Positions 19,156 to 29,035 of a stretch of 64,000 bases of DNA are shown here, in pieces. Origin of the DNA: Protaetiibacter mangrovi (lineage in GTDB: Bacteria; Actinomycetota; Actinomycetes; Actinomycetales; Microbacteriaceae); contig NZ_JANTHX010000003.1 in the NCBI RefSeq assembly GCF_024752305.1, positions 248,001-312,000 on the forward strand, given 5' to 3'. How positions within the stretch are numbered: position 1 is the stretch's first letter; each line of letters begins with the position of its first letter. The notes below the pieces were generated by a model. It did no database searches. It saw nothing but the letters and a program-made list of their open reading frames with translations, and had not been told where the DNA came from. The position numbers were made by a program, and so were the translations under genes.

Positions 19156-19869
19156 TCAGCCTACGGTCGCCATCCGCGGCCGCGCCCGCCCATCCGGCTC
19201 GCGCTCGTCGAGCACACGCGCGACGACGGGGGAGACAGCCCCCGAGGCGTCGGGCAGCCAGAGGCGCCGGGAACGCGTGCGCCCCTGCCAGGCGGGCGAC
19301 CGGGATGCCACCGTCACCTGTCGGGCGCGGAGATGCCCGAACCCTGCGCCCGCACCCGCCCAATCGCTCTCGGCGATCGCGAGCCGCGCCTCGGCGCGCG
19401 GCCACTCGCGCATCGCCACGAGCACCGCCTCCCGGCGCCGCAGGCGCGCCGCGAGCCGTGCCGCGGGCGACTCGCCCACCCGGGCGGGGGCGGGCGGCTG
19501 CACGAGCACGACCGCCACCGCGTCGACGAGCGCCGACACCACCGCGAACCACTGCTCTCCCGGATGCGGCACGAGCACGAGTCGCTCGAGGTCGAGCCCG
19601 GCGGCGGCCGCCGCCTCGATGCCCAGATCCGGCATGCCCACGACCGCGCACCACGACCCCGCCCTGCTCGGCTCCCGCAGCAGCTCGAGCGCGAGCGCGG
19701 TGGAGCCGTCGACGACGTAGCTCGCCCCCGCCGCGAGCGCGCCCCCGGGGAGCAGTTCGGCGAGCGCCGCCGAGGTCGGCAGGGTGCGGTCGGCGAGCCG
19801 GGTGCGCTGCATGCCGTGGATGCGTTCCTGCAGCGCACGGATCTCGTCGGCGCGCGCCATCTCGAACAT
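19156..19869 (-). CDS. imuA': ImuA'-type mutasome protein (RecA-fold)
   Basis: 237 aa. No full Walker A is seen, but the central segment (VVDGSTALALELLREPSRAGSWCAVVG, residues about 52-78, then LVLVPHPGEQWFAVVSALVDAVAVVLVQPP) has the layout of ImuA'/SulA-RecA-like proteins. Together with imuB and dnaE2 downstream this identifies it. In mycobacteria ImuA' supports DnaE2-dependent damage-induced mutagenesis. The ATG at 19869 lies inside the LexA box, with TATCAT (19877-19882) 7 nt upstream; an ATG at codon 4 is the alternative start. Confidence 0.85.
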   Translation of the reverse strand: MFEMARADEIRALQERIHGMQRTRLADRTLPTSAALAELLPGGALAAGASYVVDGSTALALELLREPSRAGSWCAVVGMPDLGIEAAAAAGLDLERLVLVPHPGEQWFAVVSALVDAVAVVLVQPPAPARVGESPAARLAARLRRREAVLVAMREWPRAEARLAIAESDWAGAGAGFGHLRARQVTVASRSPAWQGRTRSRRLWLPDASGAVSPVVARVLDEREPDGRARPRMATVG

Positions 19870-19877
19870 GTGTTCGA
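19862..19877. promoter_or_regulatory. LexA (SOS) box overlapping the imuA' start codon
   Basis: TCGAACATGTGTTCGA, identical to the imuB box. On the minus strand it overlaps the last base of the TATCAT -10 and contains the imuA' ATG, so LexA would cover the transcription and translation start of an apparently leaderless gene. Confidence 0.92.
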
Positions 19878-19921
19878 TGATACGCTCCCCGACCGACGCC
19901 GGCCGAGCCCGCGACGCGGGA

Positions 19922-20566
19922 TCAGCTGAGCTCGATCGTCGCCACCCAGCTGAACACCACGAAGGCGACCACGTTCACCACGACCGTCACCCAGAACACG
20001 ATCTGGAAGCTCATCTTGACCGTCTTGTGCCGCAGCACCTGCTGCGCCACGATCGCGCCCGGCCAGCCGCAGGCGAGTCCCATCGCCAGGAGCGATCCCT
20101 CGCTCAGCCGCCACCCCGACGAGGACGCCGCCCGCTTGTCGAGGGCGTAGGCCACGAACGTCGCGAACGACATCCCGACGTAGAGGATCCACACCCAGTA
20201 GGGGATCGGCCGGATGAGCGCCACGACGAACGCGATCCCGAAGAACCCCAGCACCGCCAGGTAGCCGAGTCGACTCGCCCGTCCGGTGGGGACGAGACGC
20301 GGGAGGGGCACCGCCGGCGCGACCGCTCGATGGCCGAGCGCGGGGGTCGTGATGGTCGCCCGGCCCGCGCGGGGCTTGCCCTCGGGCGAGAACTCGAGCT
20401 CGTAGTCGACGCCGTCACCCTGGATCGGTCGGGGCGCGCCGTCTGCGAACGCCGTGATGTGCACGAACACGTCCGGACCGCCGACGGCCGGGGTGACGAA
20501 GCCGAAGCCGCGTTCGTCGTTCCAGGCCGTCAGCACACCTGACATGCGCACGGGACCGGGTTTCAT
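19922..20566 (-). CDS. cold-shock domain fused to DUF1294 membrane protein
   Basis: 214 aa. The N-terminal third is a cold-shock/S1-like nucleic-acid binding domain: GVLTAWNDERGFGFVTP (RNP1 KGFGF-like) and DVFVHITAF (RNP2-like). After a linker, three or four hydrophobic segments follow (residues about 103-124, 127-147, 163-178, 192-212), with AYALDKRAA and SEGSLLAMGLACGWPGA typical of DUF1294. This fusion is known in bacteria; its function is unknown. Start at 20566 (MKPGPV) is chosen over 20545 (MSGVLT) because neither has a good Shine-Dalgarno and a TAGCAT hexamer precedes the former. Confidence 0.83.
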   Translation of the reverse strand: MKPGPVRMSGVLTAWNDERGFGFVTPAVGGPDVFVHITAFADGAPRPIQGDGVDYELEFSPEGKPRAGRATITTPALGHRAVAPAVPLPRLVPTGRASRLGYLAVLGFFGIAFVVALIRPIPYWVWILYVGMSFATFVAYALDKRAASSSGWRLSEGSLLAMGLACGWPGAIVAQQVLRHKTVKMSFQIVFWVTVVVNVVAFVVFSWVATIELS

Positions 20567-20718
20567 CTTGCTGGGGATGCTACGTCGCGCATCCGCGAGA
20601 CGGGAGCACCGTCCGGCGTGGCGCACGACCCGTCTCCGGGGGCAGACCCATCGCCCTCCCCTCGGAGGCGGGACACCGCATCCGGCGGACGCCCCGGGAG
20701 GGGCGTAGCGTCGCGCCC

Positions 20719-21609
20719 ATGCGATTCGGACTCCACTTCATGGACTTCACCCTGCCCGGCGCGCCCGCGAGCATCGCCGCCACGATCGCCCGCACCGCCC
20801 GGGCGACCGAGGATGCGGGAGGCTCGTGGTTCACCGCGATGGACCACTACTTCCAGATGGAGCGGTTCCGCACCGCCCACGACGAGATGCTCGAGGGCTA
20901 CACCGTGCTCGGCTTCGCGGCCGCCCACACCTCGCGGGTGAGGCTCGGAACGCTCGTCACCGGCGTCACCTACCGGCATCCGGGGTTGCTCGCGAAGATC
21001 GCGACGACCCTCGACGTGCTCTCCGAGGGGCGCGCGATCCTCGGGGTGGGTGCCGCCTGGTACGAACGCGAGCACCAGGCGCTCGGGGTGCCCTATCCGC
21101 CGCTCGCCGAGCGGTTCGAGCGCCTCGAGGAGACCCTGCGCATCGCCCTGCAGATGTGGGATCCCGCGGAGGTGGGACCGTTCGACGGTGCGCACTACCA
21201 CCTGGCCGAGACCATCTGCGTGCCGGCGCCCCTGTCGAGCCCGCACCCCCCGATCATGATCGGCGGCAACGGCGAGCAGAAGACGCTGCGGATGGTGGCC
21301 CAGTACGCCGACATCGCCAACTTCACCGTCAACGACCCCGACGAGGTGGCGCACAAGCTCGAGGTGCTGCGCGCGCACTGCGACCGCCTGGGACGCGACT
21401 ACGCGGCGATCGAGAAGACCGTGCAGGGCGGCCAGCTCGACCCGCTCGGCGATCCGGACGGCTTCCTGCGCCGCATGGAGCAGCTCGCCGCCCTCGGCGT
21501 CGAGCACGTGCAGCTGCGCAACGTCGCTCCCGATCCCGCCGGCTTCATCGCCGAGTTCGGCGAGAGGGTGGCACCCCGCCTCGCCGAGCTGCAGCCCGCG
21601 GGTCGCTGA
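20719..21609 (+). CDS. LLM-class (luciferase-like) flavin/F420 oxidoreductase
   Basis: 296 aa TIM-barrel of the luciferase-like family. Supporting segments: MRFGLHFMDFTLPG at the N terminus, TEDAGGSWFTAMDHYFQME near residue 30, RVRLGTLVTGVTYRHPGLLAKIATTLDVLSEGRAILGVGAAW near 73-114, and HPPIMIGGNGEQKTLR near 176. Similar actinobacterial proteins use coenzyme F420 or FMN; the cofactor and substrate cannot be told. TAGCGT (20706-20711) lies 7 nt before the ATG. Divergent from the DUF1294 gene across a 152-bp gap. Confidence 0.87.
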   Translation: MRFGLHFMDFTLPGAPASIAATIARTARATEDAGGSWFTAMDHYFQMERFRTAHDEMLEGYTVLGFAAAHTSRVRLGTLVTGVTYRHPGLLAKIATTLDVLSEGRAILGVGAAWYEREHQALGVPYPPLAERFERLEETLRIALQMWDPAEVGPFDGAHYHLAETICVPAPLSSPHPPIMIGGNGEQKTLRMVAQYADIANFTVNDPDEVAHKLEVLRAHCDRLGRDYAAIEKTVQGGQLDPLGDPDGFLRRMEQLAALGVEHVQLRNVAPDPAGFIAEFGERVAPRLAELQPAGR

Positions 21610-21679
21610 CGGGCGGCGGCACCCGACTGGGGGCGAGAGCATCGCGTCCGTCCTCGCCATGATGATCCCGGGAGGGTCT

Positions 21680-22531
21680 GTGGCCGACGGTGACAAGGAG
21701 ATGAATCTCCGCTTTGCGGGAAACTGCGCCGAGTGCGCGATGGAGATCCCCCGGGGGACACGTGCGATCTACAACCAGAACGCCCGGAACGTCCGACACC
21801 TCGTGTGCGCTCAGCCGGTCGAAGCCATCGACCGGGGAACGGCTGGAGCGTCTGCTCGGCGGGAGTACGAACGTCGCGAAGCCAGAGACACCGCTCGGCA
21901 CGAGGCCCGAGTGGCCCAGTCGAAGGCGAATGTCCAGGCCGTCTTCGGCACGGGGTTCGTCGGGCGCGTCGCGACCTTCCTCGCTGTCGATGACGGTCCC
22001 GCGCGTCCGCGTCAATCGACCCGCGCGTGGGAGACGGGAGCCGTCGGCGAGGAACGGGTTGCGGAGCGACTCGACGCGCTCGGCGAGGTCGGCGTCATCG
22101 CTCTGCATGATCGTCGCATCCCAGGCACCAAGGCGAACATCGACCATCTCGTCGTCACGCCCTGGGGAGTGTGGGTGGTCGACGCCAAGCGATATCGAGG
22201 CAAGGTGGACTTCGACGTCGTCGACAGTCTCTTCGGGTTCGGGGGGCGCAAGCGACTTCTCGTGAATCGGCGCGACAAGACCTCGCTGGTCGATGGCGTC
22301 GAGCGGCAGGTCGCGAAGGTCAAGGAAGCGCTCGGGGCCGGGATCGACGTGAACGGTTGTCTGTGCTTCGTCGATGCCGAGTGGCCCCTGCTGCTGGCCG
22401 ACTTCTCGGTGCGGGATGTCTACGTCTGCTGGCCCAAGAAACTCGCGCGCACGCTGCTCAAGCGCCAGGAGCCGCTCCTGGATCCCGAGCCGATCGCCCG
22501 CATGCTGGCGTCAGCGTTCCCCGCAGCCTGA
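21680..22531 (+). CDS. NERD (nuclease-related) domain protein
   Basis: 283 aa from GTG 21680; ATG 21659 and ATG 21701 are alternatives. GGGAGGG (21670-21676) is too close to the GTG, so the start is uncertain. The N-terminal RFAGNCAECAMEIPRGTRAIY resembles the Cys-pair head of actinobacterial NERD proteins. The NERD core runs from about residue 117: AVGEERVAERL, NIDHLVVTPWGVWVVDAKRYRGKVD (conserved Asp and DxK-like residues). NERD is a restriction-endonuclease-fold domain of mostly unknown function. Codon use looks less GC-biased than its neighbours, and it abuts a tRNA gene, hinting at acquisition. Confidence 0.82.
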   Translation: MADGDKEMNLRFAGNCAECAMEIPRGTRAIYNQNARNVRHLVCAQPVEAIDRGTAGASARREYERREARDTARHEARVAQSKANVQAVFGTGFVGRVATFLAVDDGPARPRQSTRAWETGAVGEERVAERLDALGEVGVIALHDRRIPGTKANIDHLVVTPWGVWVVDAKRYRGKVDFDVVDSLFGFGGRKRLLVNRRDKTSLVDGVERQVAKVKEALGAGIDVNGCLCFVDAEWPLLLADFSVRDVYVCWPKKLARTLLKRQEPLLDPEPIARMLASAFPAA

Positions 22532-22557
22532 CGAGCCGATCGTTCCGGAACGCGACG

Positions 22558-22588
22558 AAGGCCCCGGACCGTGTCGATCCGGGGCCTT
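22558..22588. terminator. stem-loop terminator between NERD gene and tRNA-Leu
   Basis: An 11-bp perfect inverted repeat (22558-22568 with 22578-22588) with a 9-nt loop lies between two converging units, 26 bp after the NERD stop and 8 bp from the tRNA 3' end. The AA/TT ends suit bidirectional termination. Confidence 0.78.
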
Positions 22589-22596
22589 GCGACTCG

Positions 22597-22681
22597 TGCG
22601 CGAGGGGGGACTTGAACCCCCACGCCCTATACGGGCACTAGCACCTCAAGCTAGCGCGTCTGCCAATTCCGCCACCCGCGC
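22597..22681 (-). tRNA. tRNA-Leu (anticodon GAG)
   Basis: On the minus strand the 85-nt sequence folds with a 7-bp acceptor (GCGCGGG with CTCGCGC, one G-U), a D arm containing AATTGGCAGACGC, an anticodon loop TTGAGGT giving GAG, a long class II variable arm typical of Leu tRNA (TGCCCGTATAGGGCG) and a T arm with GGTTCAAGTCC. The discriminator is A at 22597. CCA is not encoded. Confidence 0.95.
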
Positions 22682-22772
22682 GAGTCCGATCCTCACCAGG
22701 AGGACCGAAGAAAGACCTTAGCACGCCCGACACGGGCCCCGTGACACCCGCACGACCTCCATGATGGGAGGC

Positions 22773-24101
22773 ATGAGCTACAGCGCGGCACCCGACGAAC
22801 CGTCGCCCGCCCGCGCGGTCCGCGGCCATCTCGTCACGGTCGTCGACGACCCCGACACGGCGGGGGAGGGCGCGCTCGTCGAGCATCCGGACGGCGTCAT
22901 CCTCATCGAGCACGGGCGGATCTCGGCGGTCGGCGACCACGGCGCCCTCGCCGACCGCATCCCGCCCGGCACGCCGGTCGACGACCACCGCGGGCGCATC
23001 GTGTCGGCGGGATTCGTCGACACCCACACGCACTACCCGCAGACGGGCATCGTCGGAGCGCACGGCACGCAGCTGATCGACTGGCTCGACACCTACGCGT
23101 TCCCCGCCGAACTCGCCTTCACCGACGCCGAGCACGCCGCCGCCGTCGCGCGGGTGTTCTTCGACACGATCCTGCGCGCCGGCACGACGACCGCCCTCAG
23201 CTTCGGAACGAGCTCGGCGAGCTCCGTCGACGCGTTCTTCGCCGAGTCGCTGCGCCGCGGAACGCGGATGATCGCGGGCAAGGTGCTGATGGACCGCCAC
23301 GCGCCGGCGGGGCTGCTCGACACGGCCGAGAGCGGGGCGGCCGACACCGAGGCGCTCATCGCGCGCTGGCACGGCGTCGGGCGTAACGGATACGCCGTCA
23401 CCCCCCGTTTCGCCCCGACGAGCACCCCGGCGCAGCTCGCGGTTGCGGGGGAGCTGCTCGCCCGGCATCCGGGGGTGCTGCTGCACACCCACCTCTCCGA
23501 GAACCTCGCCGAGATCGCGTGGGTCCGCGAGCTGTTCCCCGACTCCGACGGCTACCTCGACGTGTACGACCGCGCGGGCCTCGTCGGCGACCGCTCGGTC
23601 TTCGCGCACGGCGTGCATCTGACGGATGCGGAGCTCGCCCGGATGTCGCACGCCGGCGCCGCGATCGCCCACTGCCCGACCTCGAACCTGTTCCTCGGCA
23701 GCGGACTGTTCTCGCTGCGGCGCGCCGCGGATGCGGGGGTGCGGGTCGCGCTCGGCACCGACATCGGCGGCGGCACCAGCTTCTCGATGCTGCGCACCAT
23801 GGGCGCCGCCTACGAGATCGCACAGCTCGACGGCGTCTCGCTCGACGCCCCGCGGCTGCTCTACCTCGCCACCCTCGGCGGAGGGCGCGCCCTGGGGCTC
23901 GGCGACCGCATCGGCTCGCTCGAGGTCGGCAAGGAGGCCGACCTCGCCGTGCTCGACCCCGAGGCCACCGAGCTGCTCGCGTACCGCAGCGCGCGAACCT
24001 CCTCGCTCGAGGAGCTGCTGTTCGTGCTCGGCACCCTCGCCGACGACCGGGCGACGGCCGCCACCTACGTCGCGGGGCATCCCGCGTACCTGCGCGACTG
24101 A
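22773..24101 (+). CDS. guaD: guanine deaminase
   Basis: 442 aa amidohydrolase. The zinc/His motif DTHTHYPQTGIVG is near residue 86, LLHTHLSEN near 235 (HxxE), FAHGVHL near 275, HCPTSNLFLGSG near 299 and GTDIGGG near 328 (catalytic Asp). The YPQ and NLFLGSG variants are characteristic of guanine deaminases, which convert guanine to xanthine in purine salvage. ATG 22773 begins the conserved N terminus, although ATGs at 22761 and 22764 are in frame. GGGAGG sits only one base before ATG 22773, so the start is not fixed. Confidence 0.9.
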   Translation: MSYSAAPDEPSPARAVRGHLVTVVDDPDTAGEGALVEHPDGVILIEHGRISAVGDHGALADRIPPGTPVDDHRGRIVSAGFVDTHTHYPQTGIVGAHGTQLIDWLDTYAFPAELAFTDAEHAAAVARVFFDTILRAGTTTALSFGTSSASSVDAFFAESLRRGTRMIAGKVLMDRHAPAGLLDTAESGAADTEALIARWHGVGRNGYAVTPRFAPTSTPAQLAVAGELLARHPGVLLHTHLSENLAEIAWVRELFPDSDGYLDVYDRAGLVGDRSVFAHGVHLTDAELARMSHAGAAIAHCPTSNLFLGSGLFSLRRAADAGVRVALGTDIGGGTSFSMLRTMGAAYEIAQLDGVSLDAPRLLYLATLGGGRALGLGDRIGSLEVGKEADLAVLDPEATELLAYRSARTSSLEELLFVLGTLADDRATAATYVAGHPAYLRD

Positions 24102-24130
24102 CCGCCGCCGCAGCCGGGTAGCGTGGGGTC

Positions 24131-25426
24131 ATGGACGGCCCACTCGAGGACACCGCCCGGATCGCACGCGACCTCATCCGCTTCGACACCACGAACTGGG
24201 GCGGCGGCCGCGCGAACGGCGAGACGGAGGCGGCCGAGTACGTCGAGGCCGAACTCCTCTCGCTCGGGCTCGGGCCACGGCTCTACGACGCGGCCCCGCG
24301 GCGCACGAGCGTGGTCGCACGCGTCGAGGGGGCGGATCCGACGCGCCCCGCCCTCGTCGTGCACGGGCACCTCGACGTGGTGCCGGCCGACCCCGCGAAC
24401 TGGAGCGTCGACCCGTTCGCGGGCGAGATCCGCGACGGGCTGCTGTGGGGCCGGGGTGCCGTCGACATGAAGGACATGGACGCCATGATCCTGACGAGCC
24501 TCGGCGACATCCTGCGTTCGGGCAGGCGGCCCGCCCGCGATCTCGTGGTGGTGTTCTTCAGCGACGAGGAGAACGGCGGCGTCTTCGGCTCCCACCACCT
24601 CGTCACCCACCATCCGGAGGTCTTCGCCGGCGCCACCGAGGCGATCAGCGAGGTGGGCGGCTACTCGGTCGACCTGGCGGGGCGTCGCGCCTACCTGCTG
24701 CAGACGGGGGAGAAGGCGCTCGTCTGGGTGCGCCTCGTCGCGCGCGGCGTCGCCGCCCACGGCTCGCGCGTCATCCGCGACAACGCCATCACGAAGCTGT
24801 CGGAGGCGATCGCCCGCATCGGCCGCCACGAGTGGCCCGTGCAGCTGGGGGCCACGACGAGCGCCATGCTCGACGGCGTGCGACGGCTGCTCGACGCCGC
24901 ACCGGACGAGGATCCGGTGGCCCTCATCGAGCGCACCGGTGTCGCCGCCGGCTTCCTGCGGTCGACCGTGCGCACCACCTCGAACCCGACCGTGCTCGAG
25001 GCGGGCTACAAGCACAACGTGATCCCCGACCGGGCTGAGGCGCTCGTCGACGTGCGCCCGTTCGCGGGGCAGGAGGAGGCGGTGCTCGCCGAACTGCGGG
25101 AGCTCGCGGGGCCCGAGGTCGAGGTCGAGATCGTGCACCACGACGTGGGGCTCGAGAACCCGTTCGAGGGCGCTCTCGTCGAGAAGATGGTCGGCGCGCT
25201 GCGCCGGCACGACCCCGAGGCGGAGGTGCTGCCCTACCTGCTGTCGGGCGGCACAGACAACAAGGCGCTCAGCGAGCTCGGCATCACCGGCTACGGCTTC
25301 GCACCGCTGCGCCTCGGCCCGGGGCTCGACTTCCCCGCGATGTTCCACGGCGTCGACGAGCGGGTGCCGCTCGACGCGCTCGCCTTCGGACGCGCCGTGC
25401 TGACCGACCTGCTGCTCGAGGCCTGA
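24131..25426 (+). CDS. M20-family metallopeptidase/amidohydrolase
   Basis: 431 aa di-zinc hydrolase. HGHLDVVPAD near residue 78 carries the first metal His and Asp; GRGAVDMKDMDAM near 111 the bridging Asp; SDEENGG near 145 the catalytic Glu pair; and the C-terminal HGVDERVPL supplies the last His. The lid domain lies between about 200 and 310. Such proteins remove acyl or aminoacyl groups from dipeptides or N-acyl amino acids; the substrate is unknown. TAGCGT lies 6 nt before ATG. It follows guaD by 29 bp on the same strand. Confidence 0.88.
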   Translation: MDGPLEDTARIARDLIRFDTTNWGGGRANGETEAAEYVEAELLSLGLGPRLYDAAPRRTSVVARVEGADPTRPALVVHGHLDVVPADPANWSVDPFAGEIRDGLLWGRGAVDMKDMDAMILTSLGDILRSGRRPARDLVVVFFSDEENGGVFGSHHLVTHHPEVFAGATEAISEVGGYSVDLAGRRAYLLQTGEKALVWVRLVARGVAAHGSRVIRDNAITKLSEAIARIGRHEWPVQLGATTSAMLDGVRRLLDAAPDEDPVALIERTGVAAGFLRSTVRTTSNPTVLEAGYKHNVIPDRAEALVDVRPFAGQEEAVLAELRELAGPEVEVEIVHHDVGLENPFEGALVEKMVGALRRHDPEAEVLPYLLSGGTDNKALSELGITGYGFAPLRLGPGLDFPAMFHGVDERVPLDALAFGRAVLTDLLLEA

Positions 25427-25484
25427 GAGTTCTCTCATACCGACGGTGGACGGCATCCGGGCGTCCGACTGACAGAATCAGCCG

Positions 25485-26351
25485 GTGGACTTCCTCCAGG
25501 CGATCATCCTCGGCATCCTCCAGGGCCTCACCGAGTTCCTGCCGATCTCGTCGAGCGCGCACCTGCGCATCTTCGGCGACGTGGCCGGCTGGGGCGACCC
25601 GGGCGCGACCTTCACCGCCATCACCCAGCTCGGCACCGAGACCGCCGTGCTCATCTACTTCTGGAAGGACATCACCCGGATCATCGGCAAGTGGTTCCGC
25701 TCCTTCGGCGGCGGGGGCGGCAAGCGCTCGACCGGCGTGCAGAAGGGCGACCCGGATGTGCGTCTCGGCTGGCTGATCATCATCGGCACGATCCCGATCG
25801 TGATCGTCGGGTTCCTGCTCCAGGACTCGATCCGCACCGCCTTCCGTTCGCTCTGGATCGTGGCGATCGTGCTCATCGTCTTCGGCCTGCTGCTCGGCCT
25901 CGCCGACCGGCTCGGGCGCCGCACCAAGCCGATCGAGTCCCTCGGCTACCGGGACGGCATCCTGATCGGCTTCGCCCAGATGCTCGCCCTGATCCCGGGT
26001 GTCAGCCGCTCGGGAGCGTCGACGAGCGCGGGCCTCGCCCTCGGCTACACGCGTCCCGCGGCGGCGCGGTTCTCGTTCCTGCTCGCGGTGCCGGCCGTGT
26101 TCGGCTCGGGCCTGTACGAGACCTACACCGCCCTCACCTGCACGCCCGGCGTCGACGAGGCGTGCGGCGAGGGCTACGGGCTCGGGCCGACGATCGCCGC
26201 GACCGTGGTCGCGTTCGCGGTCGGCCTCGCGGTGATCGCCTTCCTCATGCGCTACCTCGAGAAGGGCTCGTTCCTGCCGTTCGTGATCTACCGCGTGCTG
26301 CTCGGCGGAACCCTCATCGCCCTGCTCTCGGCGGGCGTCCTGCAGCCGTAG
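25485..26351 (+). CDS. uppP: undecaprenyl-diphosphate phosphatase
   Basis: 288 aa BacA/UppP membrane enzyme that recycles C55-PP to the carrier lipid C55-P for peptidoglycan and other glycans. QGLTEFLPISSSAHL near residues 13-27 holds the Glu-rich catalytic motif and PGVSRSGAS near 173-181 the second active-site motif with its Arg. About seven or eight hydrophobic helices are present. GTG 25485 has CAGAAT 6 nt upstream. Converges on the PAC2 gene. Confidence 0.95.
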   Translation: MDFLQAIILGILQGLTEFLPISSSAHLRIFGDVAGWGDPGATFTAITQLGTETAVLIYFWKDITRIIGKWFRSFGGGGGKRSTGVQKGDPDVRLGWLIIIGTIPIVIVGFLLQDSIRTAFRSLWIVAIVLIVFGLLLGLADRLGRRTKPIESLGYRDGILIGFAQMLALIPGVSRSGASTSAGLALGYTRPAAARFSFLLAVPAVFGSGLYETYTALTCTPGVDEACGEGYGLGPTIAATVVAFAVGLAVIAFLMRYLEKGSFLPFVIYRVLLGGTLIALLSAGVLQP

Positions 26352-26361
26352 GGTCCGCCGT

Positions 26362-27213
26362 CTACGGCGCGGGAGGCTGGTCGCCGTCGCGCTTGCGCAG
26401 GTAGCGCTCGAACTCCTCGGCGATCGCGTCGCCGGAGGCCTCGGGGGAGTCCACCGTGTCGCGGGCCTGCTCGAGCTGCTCGATGTAGGCCGTCATGTCG
26501 TCGTCGTCGCTCGCGAGCTCGTCGATGCCGCGCTCCCAGGCCTCCGCGTCCTCCGCGAGCGAGCCCCGGTCGATCGTGACGTCGACGAATTCCTCGAGCC
26601 GCTCGATGAGCGCGAGCGTCGCCTTCGGGGAGGGCGCGTTGTGCACGTAGTGCGGCACCGACGCCCAGATCGACACGGTGGGGATTCCGGCGTTCTCGGC
26701 GGCATCCGCGAGCACGGAGACGATGCCCACCGGTCCCTCGTAGCTCGATCGCTCGAGGTCGAAGCGCTCGCGCACCGAGGAGTTCTCGCTCGACGCGAAC
26801 ACCGCGATGGGCCGCGTGTGCGGCACGTCCGCGAGCATCGCGCCGAGGAACACGATCCGCTCGATGCCCGCGACCGAGATCGCGTCGAGCACCTCCTCGG
26901 CGAAGGTCTTCCAGCCGCGGGACGGCTCGGTTCCGAGCAGCACGTGCACGCCGGCGCCGCCGTCGATCGGGCCGGACAGCACGACGTTCGGCCAGGCGAT
27001 CACGCGATCGCCCTTGTCGTCGAACGTGGTCACGGGGCGGTTGAACTGGTAATCGAAGTAGTCCTCGGGCTCGACCTCGACGAGCGACGACAGTCCCAGC
27101 TGGTCGCGCAGGGCGCGCACGGCGGTGGACGCCGCCTCACCCGCGTCGTTCCAGCCCTCGAAGGCCACGACGAGCGTCGAGCCGTCCTGCCCCCAGTCGT
27201 CCGCTGCCTGCAC
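26362..27213 (-). CDS. PAC2-family protein
   Basis: 283 aa. STLVVAFEGWNDAGEAAS near residues 11-28 is the PAC2 hallmark of proteins related to proteasome assembly chaperone 2. VVLSGPIDGGAGVHVLLGTEPSRGW, FLGAMLADVPHTRP and SIWASVPHYVHNAPSPKAT are further conserved blocks. The C terminus from about residue 235 is acidic with a helical tail. Function in bacteria is unknown, and no 20S proteasome genes are in the window. GTG 27213 has GGAGAGG about 7 nt upstream. Divergent from the HAD phosphatase gene across 69 bp. Confidence 0.85.
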   Translation of the reverse strand: MQAADDWGQDGSTLVVAFEGWNDAGEAASTAVRALRDQLGLSSLVEVEPEDYFDYQFNRPVTTFDDKGDRVIAWPNVVLSGPIDGGAGVHVLLGTEPSRGWKTFAEEVLDAISVAGIERIVFLGAMLADVPHTRPIAVFASSENSSVRERFDLERSSYEGPVGIVSVLADAAENAGIPTVSIWASVPHYVHNAPSPKATLALIERLEEFVDVTIDRGSLAEDAEAWERGIDELASDDDDMTAYIEQLEQARDTVDSPEASGDAIAEEFERYLRKRDGDQPPAP

Positions 27214-27257
27214 CGCTCCGCCTCTCCGCCCCGGCTCGGGCGTCCGTCTCAGGATAG

Positions 27258-28982
<1,725 letters not shown>

Positions 28983-29035
28983 ACTCGAACCCGCTTCGTG
29001 CATCCCCACCGCCTCCCGTCAGGAAAGTAGGCATC

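Noticed and set aside
13856-19869. PafBC-dependent (RecA-NDp type) promoters for the mutasome
   Set aside because: No TTGTCRGTG-like element was found near these genes; matches to that string elsewhere (near 32286 and 60248) are antisense within coding sequence.
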